Part shown: positions 27,815-37,320 of the stretch, piece by piece
How the letters are laid out: the number at the start of each line of letters is the position of its first letter
Numbering within the stretch: position 1 is the first letter of the stretch
Assembly (NCBI GenBank): GCA_028379895.1
Contig: JAOEKQ010000009.1
Location: 1 to 58,480 of the forward strand
Direction: 5' to 3'
Source of the DNA: Burkholderiales bacterium
Lineage (GTDB): Bacteria > Pseudomonadota > Gammaproteobacteria > Burkholderiales > Eutrophovitaceae
Length of the DNA stretch: 58,480 nucleotides
Program-made: the position numbers and the translations under genes
The notes under the pieces: generated by a model
What the model saw: only the letters and a program-made list of their open reading frames with translations
Told to the model about the DNA's origin: nothing
The model's database searches: none

Positions 27815-28012
27815 ATGAAAATAATCGTGGTTTTATTTTTAATTGCAATATTCGGAAGCTTAGCTTCGGCACTCGTTTATCTTGTGCGAAACAAGGGTAA
27901 CTCAGATGGCACCATAAAAGCATTGACAATAAGGATAGGACTGTCTGTAACTCTTTTCGTTCTGCTGATGGCCGGGTCCTATTTTGGAATCATTTCGCCA
28001 TCAGGACTATAA
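27815..28012 (+). CDS. DUF2909 (twin-transmembrane) protein
   Basis: A 65-residue protein with two hydrophobic segments (IIVVLFLIAIFGSLASALVY and LSVTLFVLLMAGSYFGII) joined by a short polar loop with a conserved-looking RxG. It matches the small DUF2909 proteins found next to SURF1 and cox genes in beta- and gammaproteobacteria. AAAGG nine bases before the ATG supports the start. It is read opposite to both neighbours. Function unknown; a link to oxidase assembly is inferred from position. Confidence 0.85.
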   Translation: MKIIVVLFLIAIFGSLASALVYLVRNKGNSDGTIKALTIRIGLSVTLFVLLMAGSYFGIISPSGL

Positions 28013-28047
28013 AAAAACCCATCCGCCAGAAGACGCATGGGTTTTTT
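28011..28047. terminator. Bidirectional terminator between DUF2909 and coxC
   Basis: AAAAAACCCAT and ATGGGTTTTTT are perfect inverted repeats around a 14-base loop. It directly follows the DUF2909 stop (plus strand) and the coxC stop (minus strand), and its A/T flanks make it usable from both sides. Confidence 0.85.
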
Positions 28048-28062
28048 GGGAATTAATATGGA

Positions 28063-28914
28063 CTATAACCAATACACAAAAATAAATAAGCCCAGCCAAA
28101 CAACGTCGACGAAGTGCCAGTACCATGCAACCCCCTCAAAACCGAAATGAGCTTCTGGTTTAAAGTGCCCTTTTACACCACGCAACCAGATTACGATGAG
28201 CATAACAGTGCCGAGCGTCACATGAAAACCATGAAAGCCGGTCAGCATATAAAAAGTCGCGCCATAGGCCCCGCTCTCTAATGTTAGATCCAAATCGCGA
28301 TACCCGTGAATATATTCGAGAACTTGAAGGCCAAGAAAAACAACTCCTAGTGCAATCGTAAGAAACATGAACCAATTAAGTAATCCACGCCTCCCTTCTT
28401 TCAATGCCCAGTGAGCAACCGTTATTGTTACTCCAGACGTTAAGAGTAATGAGGTATTTATGGCTGGTAGGCCCCAAGCCCCCATAGGCGTAAATTTACT
28501 TTCGACTCCGGGACCATCTGTTGGCCAACTAGCCACGAAACCGTCCCAAAGAAGCGACCCGGTATCTGCGTCGGACAGCCAAGGGACCGATAAGACTCTC
28601 ATGTAGAAGAGCGCTCCGAAAAATGCAGCAAAAAACATGACTTCAGAAAAAATAAACCAACTCATCGACCATCGAAAAGAGACATCAACCTGCTCATTAT
28701 ATTTACCCGATTCACTCTCTCCGATAACTGCACCAAACCAACCGAAAAGCATGTACGTCATCACAAGGGCACCAACGAGAACCACATACCAACCACCGGC
28801 CACCGCGTTCATCGTTAAGACAGCACCAAAAGCCAAGAAAAAAATCCCAATTGAACCGACTATCGGCCAACGAGACGGTTCTGGCAAATAATATCCACCG
28901 GATTGCGAACTCAT
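28063..28914 (-). CDS. coxC: Cytochrome c oxidase subunit III
   Basis: Subunit III (283 aa) of the haem-copper oxidase, with about seven membrane segments. Diagnostic parts are WPIVGSIGIFFLAFGAVLTM, RWSMSWFIFSEVMFFAAFFG (with the conserved Glu), TSGVTITVAHWALKEGRR, FYMLTGFHGFHVTLGTVMLI and the C-terminal YWHFVDVVWLGLFIFVYWL. AAGGGG upstream of the ATG is well placed. It is the last of the minus-strand cox run. Confidence 0.97.
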   Translation of the reverse strand: MSSQSGGYYLPEPSRWPIVGSIGIFFLAFGAVLTMNAVAGGWYVVLVGALVMTYMLFGWFGAVIGESESGKYNEQVDVSFRWSMSWFIFSEVMFFAAFFGALFYMRVLSVPWLSDADTGSLLWDGFVASWPTDGPGVESKFTPMGAWGLPAINTSLLLTSGVTITVAHWALKEGRRGLLNWFMFLTIALGVVFLGLQVLEYIHGYRDLDLTLESGAYGATFYMLTGFHGFHVTLGTVMLIVIWLRGVKGHFKPEAHFGFEGVAWYWHFVDVVWLGLFIFVYWL

Positions 28915-28975
28915 TGTTTATTCCCCTTTATTAATTTCATTTTATGATTTTTCTCTCAGAACCCTATGATCTGAC

Positions 28976-29170
28976 TTACTTAGCGATGACGCTCACAAGA
29001 GTAATAACTCCGAATACGAAACCTGCGGCGCATAGCAATCCCGCAATGATGACATGTTGCGGTCTAAGAGCACTAATATGTCGCTCTAAATCTTGCCGTT
29101 TCCCAATTCCCGTAAAAGCACAAAAAACAGCACGGACCGCATGAATTGAAGTCCTGAGAGAAGAGTTCAT
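28976..29170 (-). CDS. DUF2970 small membrane protein
   Basis: A 64-residue protein with an amphipathic basic start (IHAVRAVFCAFTGIGKRQDL) and one C-terminal membrane segment (HVIIAGLLCAAGFVFGVITL). This is the DUF2970 family, usually found between ctaG and coxC. Its ATG overlaps the ctaG stop as ATGA, so it is translationally coupled. Role in oxidase biogenesis is inferred only from conserved location. Confidence 0.85.
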   Translation of the reverse strand: MNSSLRTSIHAVRAVFCAFTGIGKRQDLERHISALRPQHVIIAGLLCAAGFVFGVITLVSVIAK

Positions 29171-29748
29171 GACTTTGCCTCATAAAACTCATCAGTTACG
29201 GCTTGATTCCCAAGCGTCTTTGTTCCCTCTATCTCGAACATAGTGTATGAGAGCGTGACAGTTCCCACGTCTGACGGCAAGCTCGGATCTATAACAAATA
29301 CCACCGAAAACTCTCGTGTCTCGCCGGCATTAATCGTCTGCTGCGTGAAACAAAAACACTCCAGTTTTTTGACATATTGCGCAGCATGCTGCGGCCCATA
29401 GCTTGGAATAGCCTGCGCATCAAAGGAGGAAGTCGTTGGATTCGTTAACCGAAAAGTAGCGTGCACTAATTCGCCAGGATGGACATCCATTCGAATATCG
29501 ACAGGAGCCAGCTGCCACCCTATATCACTACGGGTATTTGCATCGAATTCCATCACCACCGTTCGACTTTCATCGACCTGAGTGTTCACTATTTCATCCG
29601 GTTTGATTAAATCATAGACGCCCGTAACCTCACAGATTTTCTTGTAAAGTGGAACAAGTGCGTATCCAAACGCAAACATAATTAAAGCAACCACTATAAG
29701 TTTTCGCAACATGTAGTTATTTTGACTATTTAATTCGCTTGTCTTCAT
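29167..29748 (-). CDS. ctaG: CtaG/Cox11 copper chaperone
   Basis: CtaG (193 aa) delivers copper to the CuB centre of subunit I. It has one N-terminal membrane segment (LIVVALIMFAFGYALVPLYKK, with PLYKKICEVTGVYD after it) and a periplasmic domain with the copper-binding CFCF (KLECFCFTQQTINAGETREF). TLSYTMFE closes the domain. It overlaps both the 31-residue gene before it and the DUF2970 gene after it by ATGA, a tight module. Confidence 0.96.
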   Translation of the reverse strand: MKTSELNSQNNYMLRKLIVVALIMFAFGYALVPLYKKICEVTGVYDLIKPDEIVNTQVDESRTVVMEFDANTRSDIGWQLAPVDIRMDVHPGELVHATFRLTNPTTSSFDAQAIPSYGPQHAAQYVKKLECFCFTQQTINAGETREFSVVFVIDPSLPSDVGTVTLSYTMFEIEGTKTLGNQAVTDEFYEAKS

Positions 29749-29840
29749 GTTATGTATACCGCACGACGGATAATGAACCCAACAAAAAAAGCGATTGCTA
29801 CGGTGCCTAAAATCAACGCAGTTTTTTTATTTTTGGTCAT
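29745..29840 (-). CDS. 31-residue cytochrome oxidase small assembly protein
   Basis: Reading down from an ATG at 29840 gives a basic start (MTKNKKTA), one membrane segment (LILGTVAIAFFVGFIIRR) and the end AVYIT, 31 residues. The stop overlaps the ctaG ATG as ATGA. Very short proteins of this design are found just upstream of ctaG in betaproteobacterial cox clusters and annotated as cytochrome oxidase small assembly proteins. Coding evidence here is the coupling, the membrane segment and the conserved position; the ribosome-binding site is weak. Confidence 0.75.
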   Translation of the reverse strand: MTKNKKTALILGTVAIAFFVGFIIRRAVYIT

Positions 29841-29926
29841 TATCAATCATTATTTAATTGAAATTAAATCGCTTTAGATGCGCAATAGTTTTCACACCAT
29901 CACGCATTTACGTAAGCGAAGACATC

Positions 29927-31504
29927 CTAATTTCTTAGGTCTGGTGGAGTCTCGAAACTATGATATGGAGCTGGTGTTGGTAAATGTGTCCACTCCAATG
30001 TGGTAGCTCCGTCCCATGGCTTCTCTGGCGCTTTTTCTCCGCTACGAATAGCTTTTAAAAGAATGTACAAGAAAAACACCTGCGACAAACCAAACCCAAA
30101 AGCGCCAATAGAGGACACCATATTCCAATCTGCAAACTGAAGAGCATAATCAGGAATACGACGCGGCATTCCGGCTAGTCCCAAGAAATGTTGTACGAAA
30201 AACGTAATGTTGAAAAATGTTAAAGACAGCCAGAAATGGATTTTACCTAGCTTTTCGTCGTACATTTTACCGATCCACTTTGGCAACCAATAATAAACAC
30301 CTGCAAACGCCGCGAACAACGCTCCTGCAACCATCACGTAATGAAAGTGAGCTACAACGTAGTAAGTATCGTGAAGTTGGATGTCTATAGGGGTTACAGC
30401 CAATACCAATCCCGTAAAACCCCCGATGGTAAATAAGAATAAAAATCCCTGGGCAAATAACATAGGAGTCTCAAAGGACATAGATCCTTTCCACATGGTG
30501 GCAACCCAATTGAAAACCTTCACCCCTGTGGGAATCGCGATCAACATCGTTGCGAACATGTAGTAGAGTTGAGCCTCTACAGGCATTCCAACCGTATACA
30601 TGTGGTGAGCCCAAACCAAGAAAGACAATATAGCGATTGACCCCGTTGCGTAAACCATTGAGGGATAACCGAAAAGCGGCTTTCGAGAAAATGTTGGAAT
30701 AACCTCCGAAATCACTCCAAAAGCGGGGATCGCAATAATGTAAACCTCTGGGTGTCCAAAAAACCAAAAGATGTGTTGGTAGAGCACCGGGTCACCGCCG
30801 CCTGCAGCATTAAAAAAGTGCGTACCGAAATGACGGTCGGTGAGAGTCATGGTAACCGCACCCGCTAGCACTGGCATTGAGGCGACCAACAAATAAGCTG
30901 TAATTAACCAGGTCCAAACAAACAAAGGCATCTTCATCATTGTCATGCCAGGAGCTCGCATGTTTAGGATCGTAGTAATAATATTGATTGAGCCCATAAT
31001 TGAGGACATGCCAAGAATATGAATCGCAAAGATCATCATATCCATGCCCATGCCTTGCTGAATCGTCAGCGGTGCATACATGGTCCATCCGACTCCTCCC
31101 GCTCCACCAGGCGCTAACAATGAACCAAGTAGCAGCATTCCCGCTGGCGGCAATAACCAAAAGCTCCAGTTATTCATTCTTGGGAAGGCCATATCTGGCG
31201 CACCTATCATCATCGGTATTTGCCAATTAGCAAAACCAACAAATGCCGGCATAATTGCTCCAAAAACCATGACAAGACCGTGTAGTGTCGTCATTTGGTT
31301 AAAAAACTCAGGCTGCACCACCTGAAGTCCCGGTTGAAACAACTCCGCCCTAATAACGAGGGCCATCACACCACCGACAAGGAACATCATAAAACTAAAC
31401 CATAGATACAGCGAACCGATGTCTTTATGGTTAGTTGTCGTAACGTACCTCATGATACCTGTTGGCACGTGATGGTCGTGACTATGATCGTGTACCGCTT
31501 CCAT
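29927..31504 (-). CDS. coxA: Cytochrome c oxidase subunit I
   Basis: Subunit I (525 aa) holds haem a and the haem a3-CuB site that reduces oxygen while pumping protons. Visible landmarks are the haem a ligand region [11 protein letters not shown], the CuB/Tyr block [20 protein letters not shown], the two adjacent His in [10 protein letters not shown], the K-channel region, and [20 protein letters not shown] with the remaining haem ligands. AAGGAG seven bases before the ATG is a strong ribosome-binding site. It follows coxB. Confidence 0.98.
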   Translation of the reverse strand: MEAVHDHSHDHHVPTGIMRYVTTTNHKDIGSLYLWFSFMMFLVGGVMALVIRAELFQPGLQVVQPEFFNQMTTLHGLVMVFGAIMPAFVGFANWQIPMMIGAPDMAFPRMNNWSFWLLPPAGMLLLGSLLAPGGAGGVGWTMYAPLTIQQGMGMDMMIFAIHILGMSSIMGSINIITTILNMRAPGMTMMKMPLFVWTWLITAYLLVASMPVLAGAVTMTLTDRHFGTHFFNAAGGGDPVLYQHIFWFFGHPEVYIIAIPAFGVISEVIPTFSRKPLFGYPSMVYATGSIAILSFLVWAHHMYTVGMPVEAQLYYMFATMLIAIPTGVKVFNWVATMWKGSMSFETPMLFAQGFLFLFTIGGFTGLVLAVTPIDIQLHDTYYVVAHFHYVMVAGALFAAFAGVYYWLPKWIGKMYDEKLGKIHFWLSLTFFNITFFVQHFLGLAGMPRRIPDYALQFADWNMVSSIGAFGFGLSQVFFLYILLKAIRSGEKAPEKPWDGATTLEWTHLPTPAPYHSFETPPDLRN

Positions 31505-31555
31505 TTTGATTCTCCTTAGCCCAATCTCACTACTATTAATTAAAATAATTTAAAC

Positions 31556-32677
31556 TTAATTAGCTCGTGCTGCCGAAATTTCCCTCGGCTGTATGATGTC
31601 ACCGTTCGAATTAATCTCGTTTCTTTGGTATGCAATTACCGCCGCAATGTCATAATCCGAAAGAATTGGCCCCCAAGCAGCCATCATGGGATTCTTCGAA
31701 CTTCCATTCAGAATAATGTCCAGATGGCCGTCCATTGAGCCTGTGGCAATTTTTCCTCCCTTGATTGCTGGGAACGTCGGCGGCATTCCAAGACCACCCT
31801 CTTGATGACATGCAACACAATTCGCGTTATAAACCTGCTCACCAGTCGCGACCAACTCGGCGACCGAGAAGTTTTTGTTTGGATCAAACGAGGGGGCCCC
31901 TGACTCAGCTAATTTTGCCTGCATCCAAACCTCATAGTCCTCCTCGCTTACAACTTCCACTACGATTGGCATAAATCCATGTTCCTTGCCACACAATTCG
32001 GTACATTGTCCACGAAATGTACCAACTTTTTCAGCTTTGAAAGCTATATCTCGTATAAATCCAGGAATCGCATCCTGTTTTACTGCTAAACCAGGGACTG
32101 ACCACGAGTGAATCACATCATTCGCAGTTGTCAGTATCCGAACTTTTTTACCAACCGGAACCACGACCGGATTGTCAACTTCTAACAGGTACGTATCTCC
32201 TTTTTCCGCAACACCGTCTATCTGATTCCTCGGCGTAGCTAGCGTACTGTAGAATTTAACCCCTTCATCTATATATTCATAACCCCACCGCCATTGGTAC
32301 CCAGTTGCTTTAATCGTCATATCAGAGGCGGTTGAATCTCGTGTCGCAAGAAGCAAGCGAGTTGCGGGAAAGGCCATCGCAATCAAGATCACGACTGGAA
32401 TCACTGTCCAAATTATTTCTATCGTTGTATTTTCATGAAAATTAGCTGCTTTGTGGCCTACCGATTTCCGATGTTTGAGAATAGACCAAAACATCGCACC
32501 AAAAACAACTATGGAAATACCTACTATGATCCACATTACAAGATTATGAACCGCTTGTATTTCCTCACCTAGTATCGTGACCACCGGTGTAAAAGATAGA
32601 TTCCATTCGGCCATAGCCACCGCAGGCAACAAAGCCATAATGATACCAAATGCCCGCACACCAACTGAGCTTTTCAT
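31556..32677 (-). CDS. coxB: Cytochrome c oxidase subunit II with fused cytochrome c domain
   Basis: Subunit II (373 aa) carries the CuA site that takes electrons from cytochrome c. Order: signal peptide (VGVRAFGIIMALLPAVAMA), two membrane segments, the cupredoxin domain with VIHSWSVPGLAVKQDAIPG, and the CuA ligands in GQCTELCGKEHGFMPIVVEV. A C-terminal cytochrome c domain has CVACHQ and a distal Met region, so this is a caa3-like fusion. I start at the ATG at 32677 (GGGG well placed) rather than an ATG at 32719, since it yields a clean signal peptide. Confidence 0.96.
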   Translation of the reverse strand: MKSSVGVRAFGIIMALLPAVAMAEWNLSFTPVVTILGEEIQAVHNLVMWIIVGISIVVFGAMFWSILKHRKSVGHKAANFHENTTIEIIWTVIPVVILIAMAFPATRLLLATRDSTASDMTIKATGYQWRWGYEYIDEGVKFYSTLATPRNQIDGVAEKGDTYLLEVDNPVVVPVGKKVRILTTANDVIHSWSVPGLAVKQDAIPGFIRDIAFKAEKVGTFRGQCTELCGKEHGFMPIVVEVVSEEDYEVWMQAKLAESGAPSFDPNKNFSVAELVATGEQVYNANCVACHQEGGLGMPPTFPAIKGGKIATGSMDGHLDIILNGSSKNPMMAAWGPILSDYDIAAVIAYQRNEINSNGDIIQPREISAARAN

Positions 32678-32734
32678 GCTTCCCCCCAACGTACTTTGAA
32701 TACTCGTAAAAACCATCATTTTAACCTAAAAAAA

Positions 32735-33211
32735 TTAGATCTCTTGCGTAGCAGCTAACGACTTAATTTGATTCATCAACTGTCTTTTTTTTACCGAGGG
32801 CAGGAGCCTTCCCACTTCAACTCGATTACCATGCGAACCAACATAAATTTTTACCCGATTCGTTTTGGTTGTTTCTAGAGATATCTGGATCCAATAACGA
32901 TTAAAAGTTATTTTTTGATATACATCTGAAAAATTTGACTCAAGAACAACTTGATCGTTCTCTAAATATATTATCTCATAGTCGTTGGCCTGTTTTTTTA
33001 ACCAGAAATAAGCCACGCCGAGCGCAAGACATTCTAGGCCTGCGTAGGGCAACACCAGCCAAAGGCCGTAGGCGGCAAAACCAATAGCAATTGACATCGT
33101 CACGCTGCCCAGGCACAAAAAAACAATTTTCACTGAGGACTGCGCTGCCTTGTGCCTACGCATTATGATCTTCGGCTGACTTACAGCTACATTTTTGATT
33201 GAATCTTCCAA
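32735..33211 (-). CDS. DUF2244 membrane protein
   Basis: A 158-residue protein with two adjacent membrane segments (IVFLCLGSVTMSIAIGFAAY and LWLVLPYAGLECLALGVAYF) followed by a soluble domain with NDYEIIYLENDQVVLES and NRVEVGRLLPSVKKRQLMNQ. It matches the DUF2244 family, regularly encoded at the head of cox operons. Function unknown. It lies about 57 bases upstream of coxB on the same strand. Confidence 0.85.
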   Translation of the reverse strand: MEDSIKNVAVSQPKIIMRRHKAAQSSVKIVFLCLGSVTMSIAIGFAAYGLWLVLPYAGLECLALGVAYFWLKKQANDYEIIYLENDQVVLESNFSDVYQKITFNRYWIQISLETTKTNRVKIYVGSHGNRVEVGRLLPSVKKRQLMNQIKSLAATQEI

Positions 33212-33361
33212 GCTAACACCATTTGAAAAAAGAACAACTCTAGTACTTTAAAAAATCTTTTTCGCACCTCTAGATTTGACTTTACCATACGAATTTTTCA
33301 CCCTGCAAGAGCGAACATAAGAAGCGGAACTAAATTACATAAGCGATTTGACTCAAGGAAG

Positions 33362-34195
33362 CTAACCAACTTTTATGTCAATAATTTTTTGGCCTTTAGG
33401 CGAGGTCCTCTCTGGAGCCAACCACGCATGACCAAACACCAATTCAGCAGTCGCCATTATTTGTCCTTTATTTTCTAATTTCGAACGCTCAGATATCGCT
33501 ATCAGCTCCGCTTTACCAGTCAAACCTTTCAGGTTGTTAAGATGAAATGGCTCGGATCCATGCGCGCGAACATCCTGCAATAGGGTAATAGCATTTGAGT
33601 ACGTTAACTTTAATTCCTCCATTTCCATGACAGGATCTGAGAACCCAACTCCCATAATTCGATCTCCTAGGTCATGCATATCGAGATGACGGTTCAAACG
33701 AAGTCCTCGCATATCACCGAATGGTCGCAGCTCTTTCAAAGTGTCTGGACCCAAAGAGGAAAAAATAAATAATCCGCCGGGCCTTAACACCCGATAAACT
33801 TCTTTGAGCAGACCATCTAACTCATTACAACCATCAAAAAATGGTATGTCCAAATTTGAATAAACCAAATCAACGGAGGCTGACGATAGTGGTAGCGCGC
33901 TCAGGTCCGCACACAGATTTTCTAGTAGAGGCCTCCATGGTAATCTGAACCGGCGCCTACCTCCCTGAATCACCATTCTCGAGTAAGCGAAATCCATTTT
34001 CGAAATTCTTGACGCTCTGGGAAATCGGCTTTCAAGCGAATCTCTCCCGAAACCTGAAGCTACGATGACGTTAGGCTCTAACGTAACGATATCCAACCGC
34101 TCAGATAACCGCTTTGCTACTTCATCGTAGAAAAAAACCTGATGGTCCGGGCGTGTGAAGCGACGATTTATCCTAGCCCTAACACGTCCCTTCAT
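33362..34195 (-). CDS. bioC: Malonyl-ACP O-methyltransferase (BioC-like)
   Basis: A 277-residue SAM methyltransferase. The pattern VDLVYSNLDIPFFDGCNELD, EVYRVLRPGGLFIFSSLGPD and TLKELRPFGDM is that of BioC, which methylates malonyl-ACP to start pimelate synthesis for biotin. The SAM motif I region (ILEPNVIVASGFGRDSL by position) is less canonical than usual. It lies 5 bases after bioB, so a biotin role fits. Other biotin genes (bioF, A, D, H) are outside the window. Confidence 0.82.
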   Translation of the reverse strand: MKGRVRARINRRFTRPDHQVFFYDEVAKRLSERLDIVTLEPNVIVASGFGRDSLESRFPRASRISKMDFAYSRMVIQGGRRRFRLPWRPLLENLCADLSALPLSSASVDLVYSNLDIPFFDGCNELDGLLKEVYRVLRPGGLFIFSSLGPDTLKELRPFGDMRGLRLNRHLDMHDLGDRIMGVGFSDPVMEMEELKLTYSNAITLLQDVRAHGSEPFHLNNLKGLTGKAELIAISERSKLENKGQIMATAELVFGHAWLAPERTSPKGQKIIDIKVG

Positions 34196-34200
34196 TTGAT

Positions 34201-35229
34201 TTATAGCGCGACATCATCGCTCGGAGCCAATCCAAGTCGCGCGAACAGTTCATCATCACCATAAGACGTTGCATTGGGAGTGGTTAATAATTTCTCTCCA
34301 TAGAAGACTGAATTGGCTCCCGCATAAAAACAAAGCGCTTGCATCTCATCTGACATGTCTGTCCTGCCTGCTGACAAACGAACCATAGCTTTTGGCATTG
34401 AAATCCTTGCAGCAGCAATCGTCCTAACAAATTCGATAGAATCTATACCATCCACATCAGCCATTGGTGTTCCTTGCACCTTAACCAGATTGTTAATAGG
34501 CACACTTTGAGGATAAGGGTTCATATTTGCTAATTGAGCAATCATCTCGGCTCTGTCATCACGCGACTCTCCCATTCCAATAATTCCTCCGCAACAAACA
34601 GAAACGCCAGCATCCCTGACCCTCTGAAGGGTTACATGTCGGTCATCCTGTGAGCGCGTAGATATGATCTCCTCGTAATGGTCAGACGAGGTGTCAATAT
34701 TATGATTGTAATAATCTAAACCTGCGTTTTTGAGAATCTCAGCTTGACCATTTTTAAGCAGCCCCAAGGTAGCGCATGTTTCTAGACCGAGAGACTTAAC
34801 GGCAGCGACCATTTCAGCCACCTTAGCTACGTCCCTATCTTTTGGTCCTCTCCAAGCCGCACCCATACAAAAACGACTCGCGCCATTAGCTTTCGCAATA
34901 CTCGCCGCCTGAACAACATCCTCCAGTTTCATGAGATCATCGTCAACAACGCCAGTATTAAATCGAACCGACTGAGGGCAGTAAGCACAATCCTCAGGAC
35001 AGCCTCCGGTCTTGATCGAAACTAAAGTAGAAAGTTGTATTTCGTTAGGCTTAAAATGTTCTCTATGAATGTTTTGAGCTTCATACAAAAGGTCCATAAA
35101 CGGTTTTTCAAACAACTTCTTAACTGTTAGCACAGTCCATTCAGCTTTATTCGCTGAAGGCGCATTACTTCTTGGATGAATTTCTAAAGACTCCACGATC
35201 TCATGTTCTCCTATACACTCGTTTATCAA
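34201..35229 (-). CDS. bioB: Biotin synthase
   Basis: BioB (342 aa) is the radical-SAM enzyme that inserts sulphur into dethiobiotin. The cluster motif is [13 protein letters not shown] (CxxxCxxC), followed by the [13 protein letters not shown] block and the [12 protein letters not shown] and GGIIGMGES segments. The Arg ligand of the [2Fe-2S] cluster is in [13 protein letters not shown]. It has a 40-residue N-terminal extension before the TIM barrel, not unusual. It is first of bioB-bioC. Confidence 0.97.
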   Translation of the reverse strand: MINECIGEHEIVESLEIHPRSNAPSANKAEWTVLTVKKLFEKPFMDLLYEAQNIHREHFKPNEIQLSTLVSIKTGGCPEDCAYCPQSVRFNTGVVDDDLMKLEDVVQAASIAKANGASRFCMGAAWRGPKDRDVAKVAEMVAAVKSLGLETCATLGLLKNGQAEILKNAGLDYYNHNIDTSSDHYEEIISTRSQDDRHVTLQRVRDAGVSVCCGGIIGMGESRDDRAEMIAQLANMNPYPQSVPINNLVKVQGTPMADVDGIDSIEFVRTIAAARISMPKAMVRLSAGRTDMSDEMQALCFYAGANSVFYGEKLLTTPNATSYGDDELFARLGLAPSDDVAL

Positions 35230-35354
35230 TTCACCTCAATACAAGTCAACCACTGACAAGCAGGGAAGTGACATGATGCATGAAGAGGCCACTGGTGATT
35301 TACCGAAAAAATAAATATCCATAAAACTTAATTCATAAAGACGTAAGTATAGTC

Positions 35355-35760
35355 ATGTTTCACATAATCTTATATCAACCTGGATCTGATAGAGCCACTG
35401 GGATTTCACTGGAATCACAAAGCCCTTGTTAGAGCCGGTCTCGACTACCATGAATTCGCAAAAATACAAAAATACAAAAACTGGAACTTATGGCGATCTG
35501 ATCATCGAGACTCTCGAGTCGTTGCATTTACAACCAAAGGCTCAAGCAGATACGACCAATTTCAATTTAAATCTGGAGATTGTTTGTTATTTGGACCAGA
35601 AACACGCGGACTACCGGACAACATTTTAAAAGAGCTTACAAAAGACTTAAAACTTCGAATCCCAATGAAAGATTCGAGCAGAAGCTTGAATTTATCCAAC
35701 TCAGTATCTATCGCTGTATTTGAAGCATGGCGCCAACTAGAATTTGATGGGCATCTGTAG
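35355..35760 (+). pseudogene. trmL: trmL, tRNA 2'-O-methyltransferase, broken by internal deletion
   Basis: An ATG at 35355 opens MFHIILYQP, the typical TrmL/SpoU-family start, and then the frame changes. From 35383 to the stop at 35760 a second frame is open for 125 codons and reads as the rest of TrmL: LIEPLGFHWNHKALVRAGLD, then LLFGPETRGLPDN and LRIPMKDSSRSLNLSNSVSI. About 20 residues normally between these parts (the PPNTGN...RL region) are missing, and the junction is out of frame. The intact remainder suggests a recent event, or an assembly error. Loss would remove ribose methylation at tRNA position 34. Location by gpsA-secB-grxC is ancestral-looking. Confidence 0.88.
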
Positions 35761-35776
35761 TTAGCAAGCAAATCAG

Positions 35777-36763
35777 TTATATTTCTGACTTAGGTGCCCG
35801 AGCAAACAATTCTTTGGCAACATCATTAGGAGATATTTGATCTGATAAGATTCTTGTTATAGCAGAAGTTATTGGTACATCAACTTCAAAACGAGCAGCT
35901 AGCGACTTAATCTCGTGCGCTGCATGGATACCCTCAGCCACTTGCCCTAACGCCTTCTCAGCCTCTTCGACAGATTTACCTCGGCCAAGTGCGTATCCCA
36001 GCCTTCGATTACGAGACAGATCACTGAAACACGTCAGCGCCAAATCTCCCATCCCAGATAAACCCATAAAGGTTTGAGGTTTAGCTCCTAAAGCAATACC
36101 GACTTTAGAAATCTCGCTCAAGCCGCGTGTCACAAGTCCCGCTAGAGCGCTAGCTCCCAACCCTAATGCATCGCTCATGCCCGCAGCGATCGCAATTACA
36201 TTTTTACCTGCGCCACCAACGGAGACGCCAATGAGGTCATTATTGAAATACGTTCGGATATCGCCTCTGAGTAATAAATCCGAAAATAATCCTACGGACG
36301 ACTCCTCTGGCGATGCAAGACTCACAATTGTAGGTTTACGTGCACCTACGTCTTTCGCGAAACTCGGTCCAGAAAGAATCCCATACTGGACTTTGGGTGA
36401 CATCTCCTCAACAACTTGAAATGGCAGCAAACCACTACCTACTTCGAACCCCTTACACGTAACAAGATATGGCGCTTGGTCCCAATTCTGCTCTTGACAC
36501 GCCTTGATGGCCGAACGCAAACCACGTGTGGGCACAGCCAATACAATCCCCGACACGGGCCGGAGAGCATCAACTAAAGACTCAGTTACTTGGACACTAT
36601 CCGGCAACATGACTCCCGGAAGGTAGCGTTTATTCTCCCTTTCCTGCTTGATGCTGAGAACTAGCTCACTATTAGCGCTGAATAAAGCGACCTCTGACGA
36701 TCTTCCAAAGGAGGCGGCCAATGCCGTTCCCCAGGCGCCCGCTCCAATAATCGCAATCTTCAT
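35777..36763 (-). CDS. gpsA: Glycerol-3-phosphate dehydrogenase [NAD(P)+]
   Basis: GpsA (328 aa) reduces dihydroxyacetone phosphate to sn-glycerol 3-phosphate for phospholipid synthesis. The N-terminus MKIAIIGAGAWGTALAASFG is the dinucleotide fold; GILSGPSFAKDV and the catalytic Lys region VGGAGKNVIAIAAGMSDAL follow, then GLSGMGDLALTCFSDLSRNR. An ATG at 36763 with GGGAGG upstream is preferred to a GTG three bases earlier. It is last of rhodanese-grxC-secB-gpsA. Confidence 0.97.
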   Translation of the reverse strand: MKIAIIGAGAWGTALAASFGRSSEVALFSANSELVLSIKQERENKRYLPGVMLPDSVQVTESLVDALRPVSGIVLAVPTRGLRSAIKACQEQNWDQAPYLVTCKGFEVGSGLLPFQVVEEMSPKVQYGILSGPSFAKDVGARKPTIVSLASPEESSVGLFSDLLLRGDIRTYFNNDLIGVSVGGAGKNVIAIAAGMSDALGLGASALAGLVTRGLSEISKVGIALGAKPQTFMGLSGMGDLALTCFSDLSRNRRLGYALGRGKSVEEAEKALGQVAEGIHAAHEIKSLAARFEVDVPITSAITRILSDQISPNDVAKELFARAPKSEI

Positions 36764-36821
36764 CACGCCTCCCTAAACAACTCAATGAACTACCTTACCG
36801 CAATGCTAATCGAAAAAAGCA

Positions 36822-37286
36822 TCAATGCTTAGTCGCATCAACAGCTTTTGGAGACGCTTGCTCCTCTTTGCGCGCTCGATAAACCGCTTCAAAGTTCATT
36901 GGTTGCAAAATTACCGGTGGAAATCCTGCTTTCGATACAGCTTCAGATATGGTTTCTCGAAGATACGGAAAAATAATGTTAGGAGCGGCGATCCCTAAAG
37001 TCATCTCCAATGGCTCACCACTAAGGTTTCGAATATGAAATACGCCTCCCTGACTGGCCTCGACCAAAAAAATAGTTGCCTCCTTTATTTTCGCGGTCAC
37101 CGTAGCCCTGACAAGCACCTCGTAATGATCGCCCTCAATAACCTGAGCAGTATTATTCATTGTAATTTCAATTTGGGGTGCGCCTTGTTGTTTAAAAACG
37201 GCTGGAGCTCCAGGCACCTCTAAGGACAAGTCTTTTACATATAACTTTTCTATCGAAAAGGTAGGTTTATCGTTGTTTTCACTCAT
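36822..37286 (-). CDS. secB: SecB, protein-export chaperone
   Basis: SecB (154 aa) keeps preproteins unfolded and hands them to SecA. FSIEKLYVKDLSLEVPGAP is the conserved N-terminus; GVFHIRNLSGEPLEMTLGIA and PNIIFPYLRETISEAVSKAG form the peptide groove and dimer region, and FPPVILQPMNFEAVYRARKE is the usual end. SecB is confined mainly to proteobacteria. It lies between grxC and gpsA, as in E. coli. Confidence 0.97.
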   Translation of the reverse strand: MSENNDKPTFSIEKLYVKDLSLEVPGAPAVFKQQGAPQIEITMNNTAQVIEGDHYEVLVRATVTAKIKEATIFLVEASQGGVFHIRNLSGEPLEMTLGIAAPNIIFPYLRETISEAVSKAGFPPVILQPMNFEAVYRARKEEQASPKAVDATKH

Positions 37287-37320
37287 AATTTTTTCGATTT
37301 AGCTTTCGTTTTTTGTATGG

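Noticed and set aside
30471..31160. Minus-strand frames of about 100 codons within coxA in another frame
   Set aside because: coxA is intact and highly conserved through this region; the alternate frames are by-products of its composition.
35426..35629. An open frame of 67 codons on the plus strand
   Set aside because: It runs across the broken trmL gene in a different frame; the adjacent frame gives a clear TrmL match, so this one is incidental.
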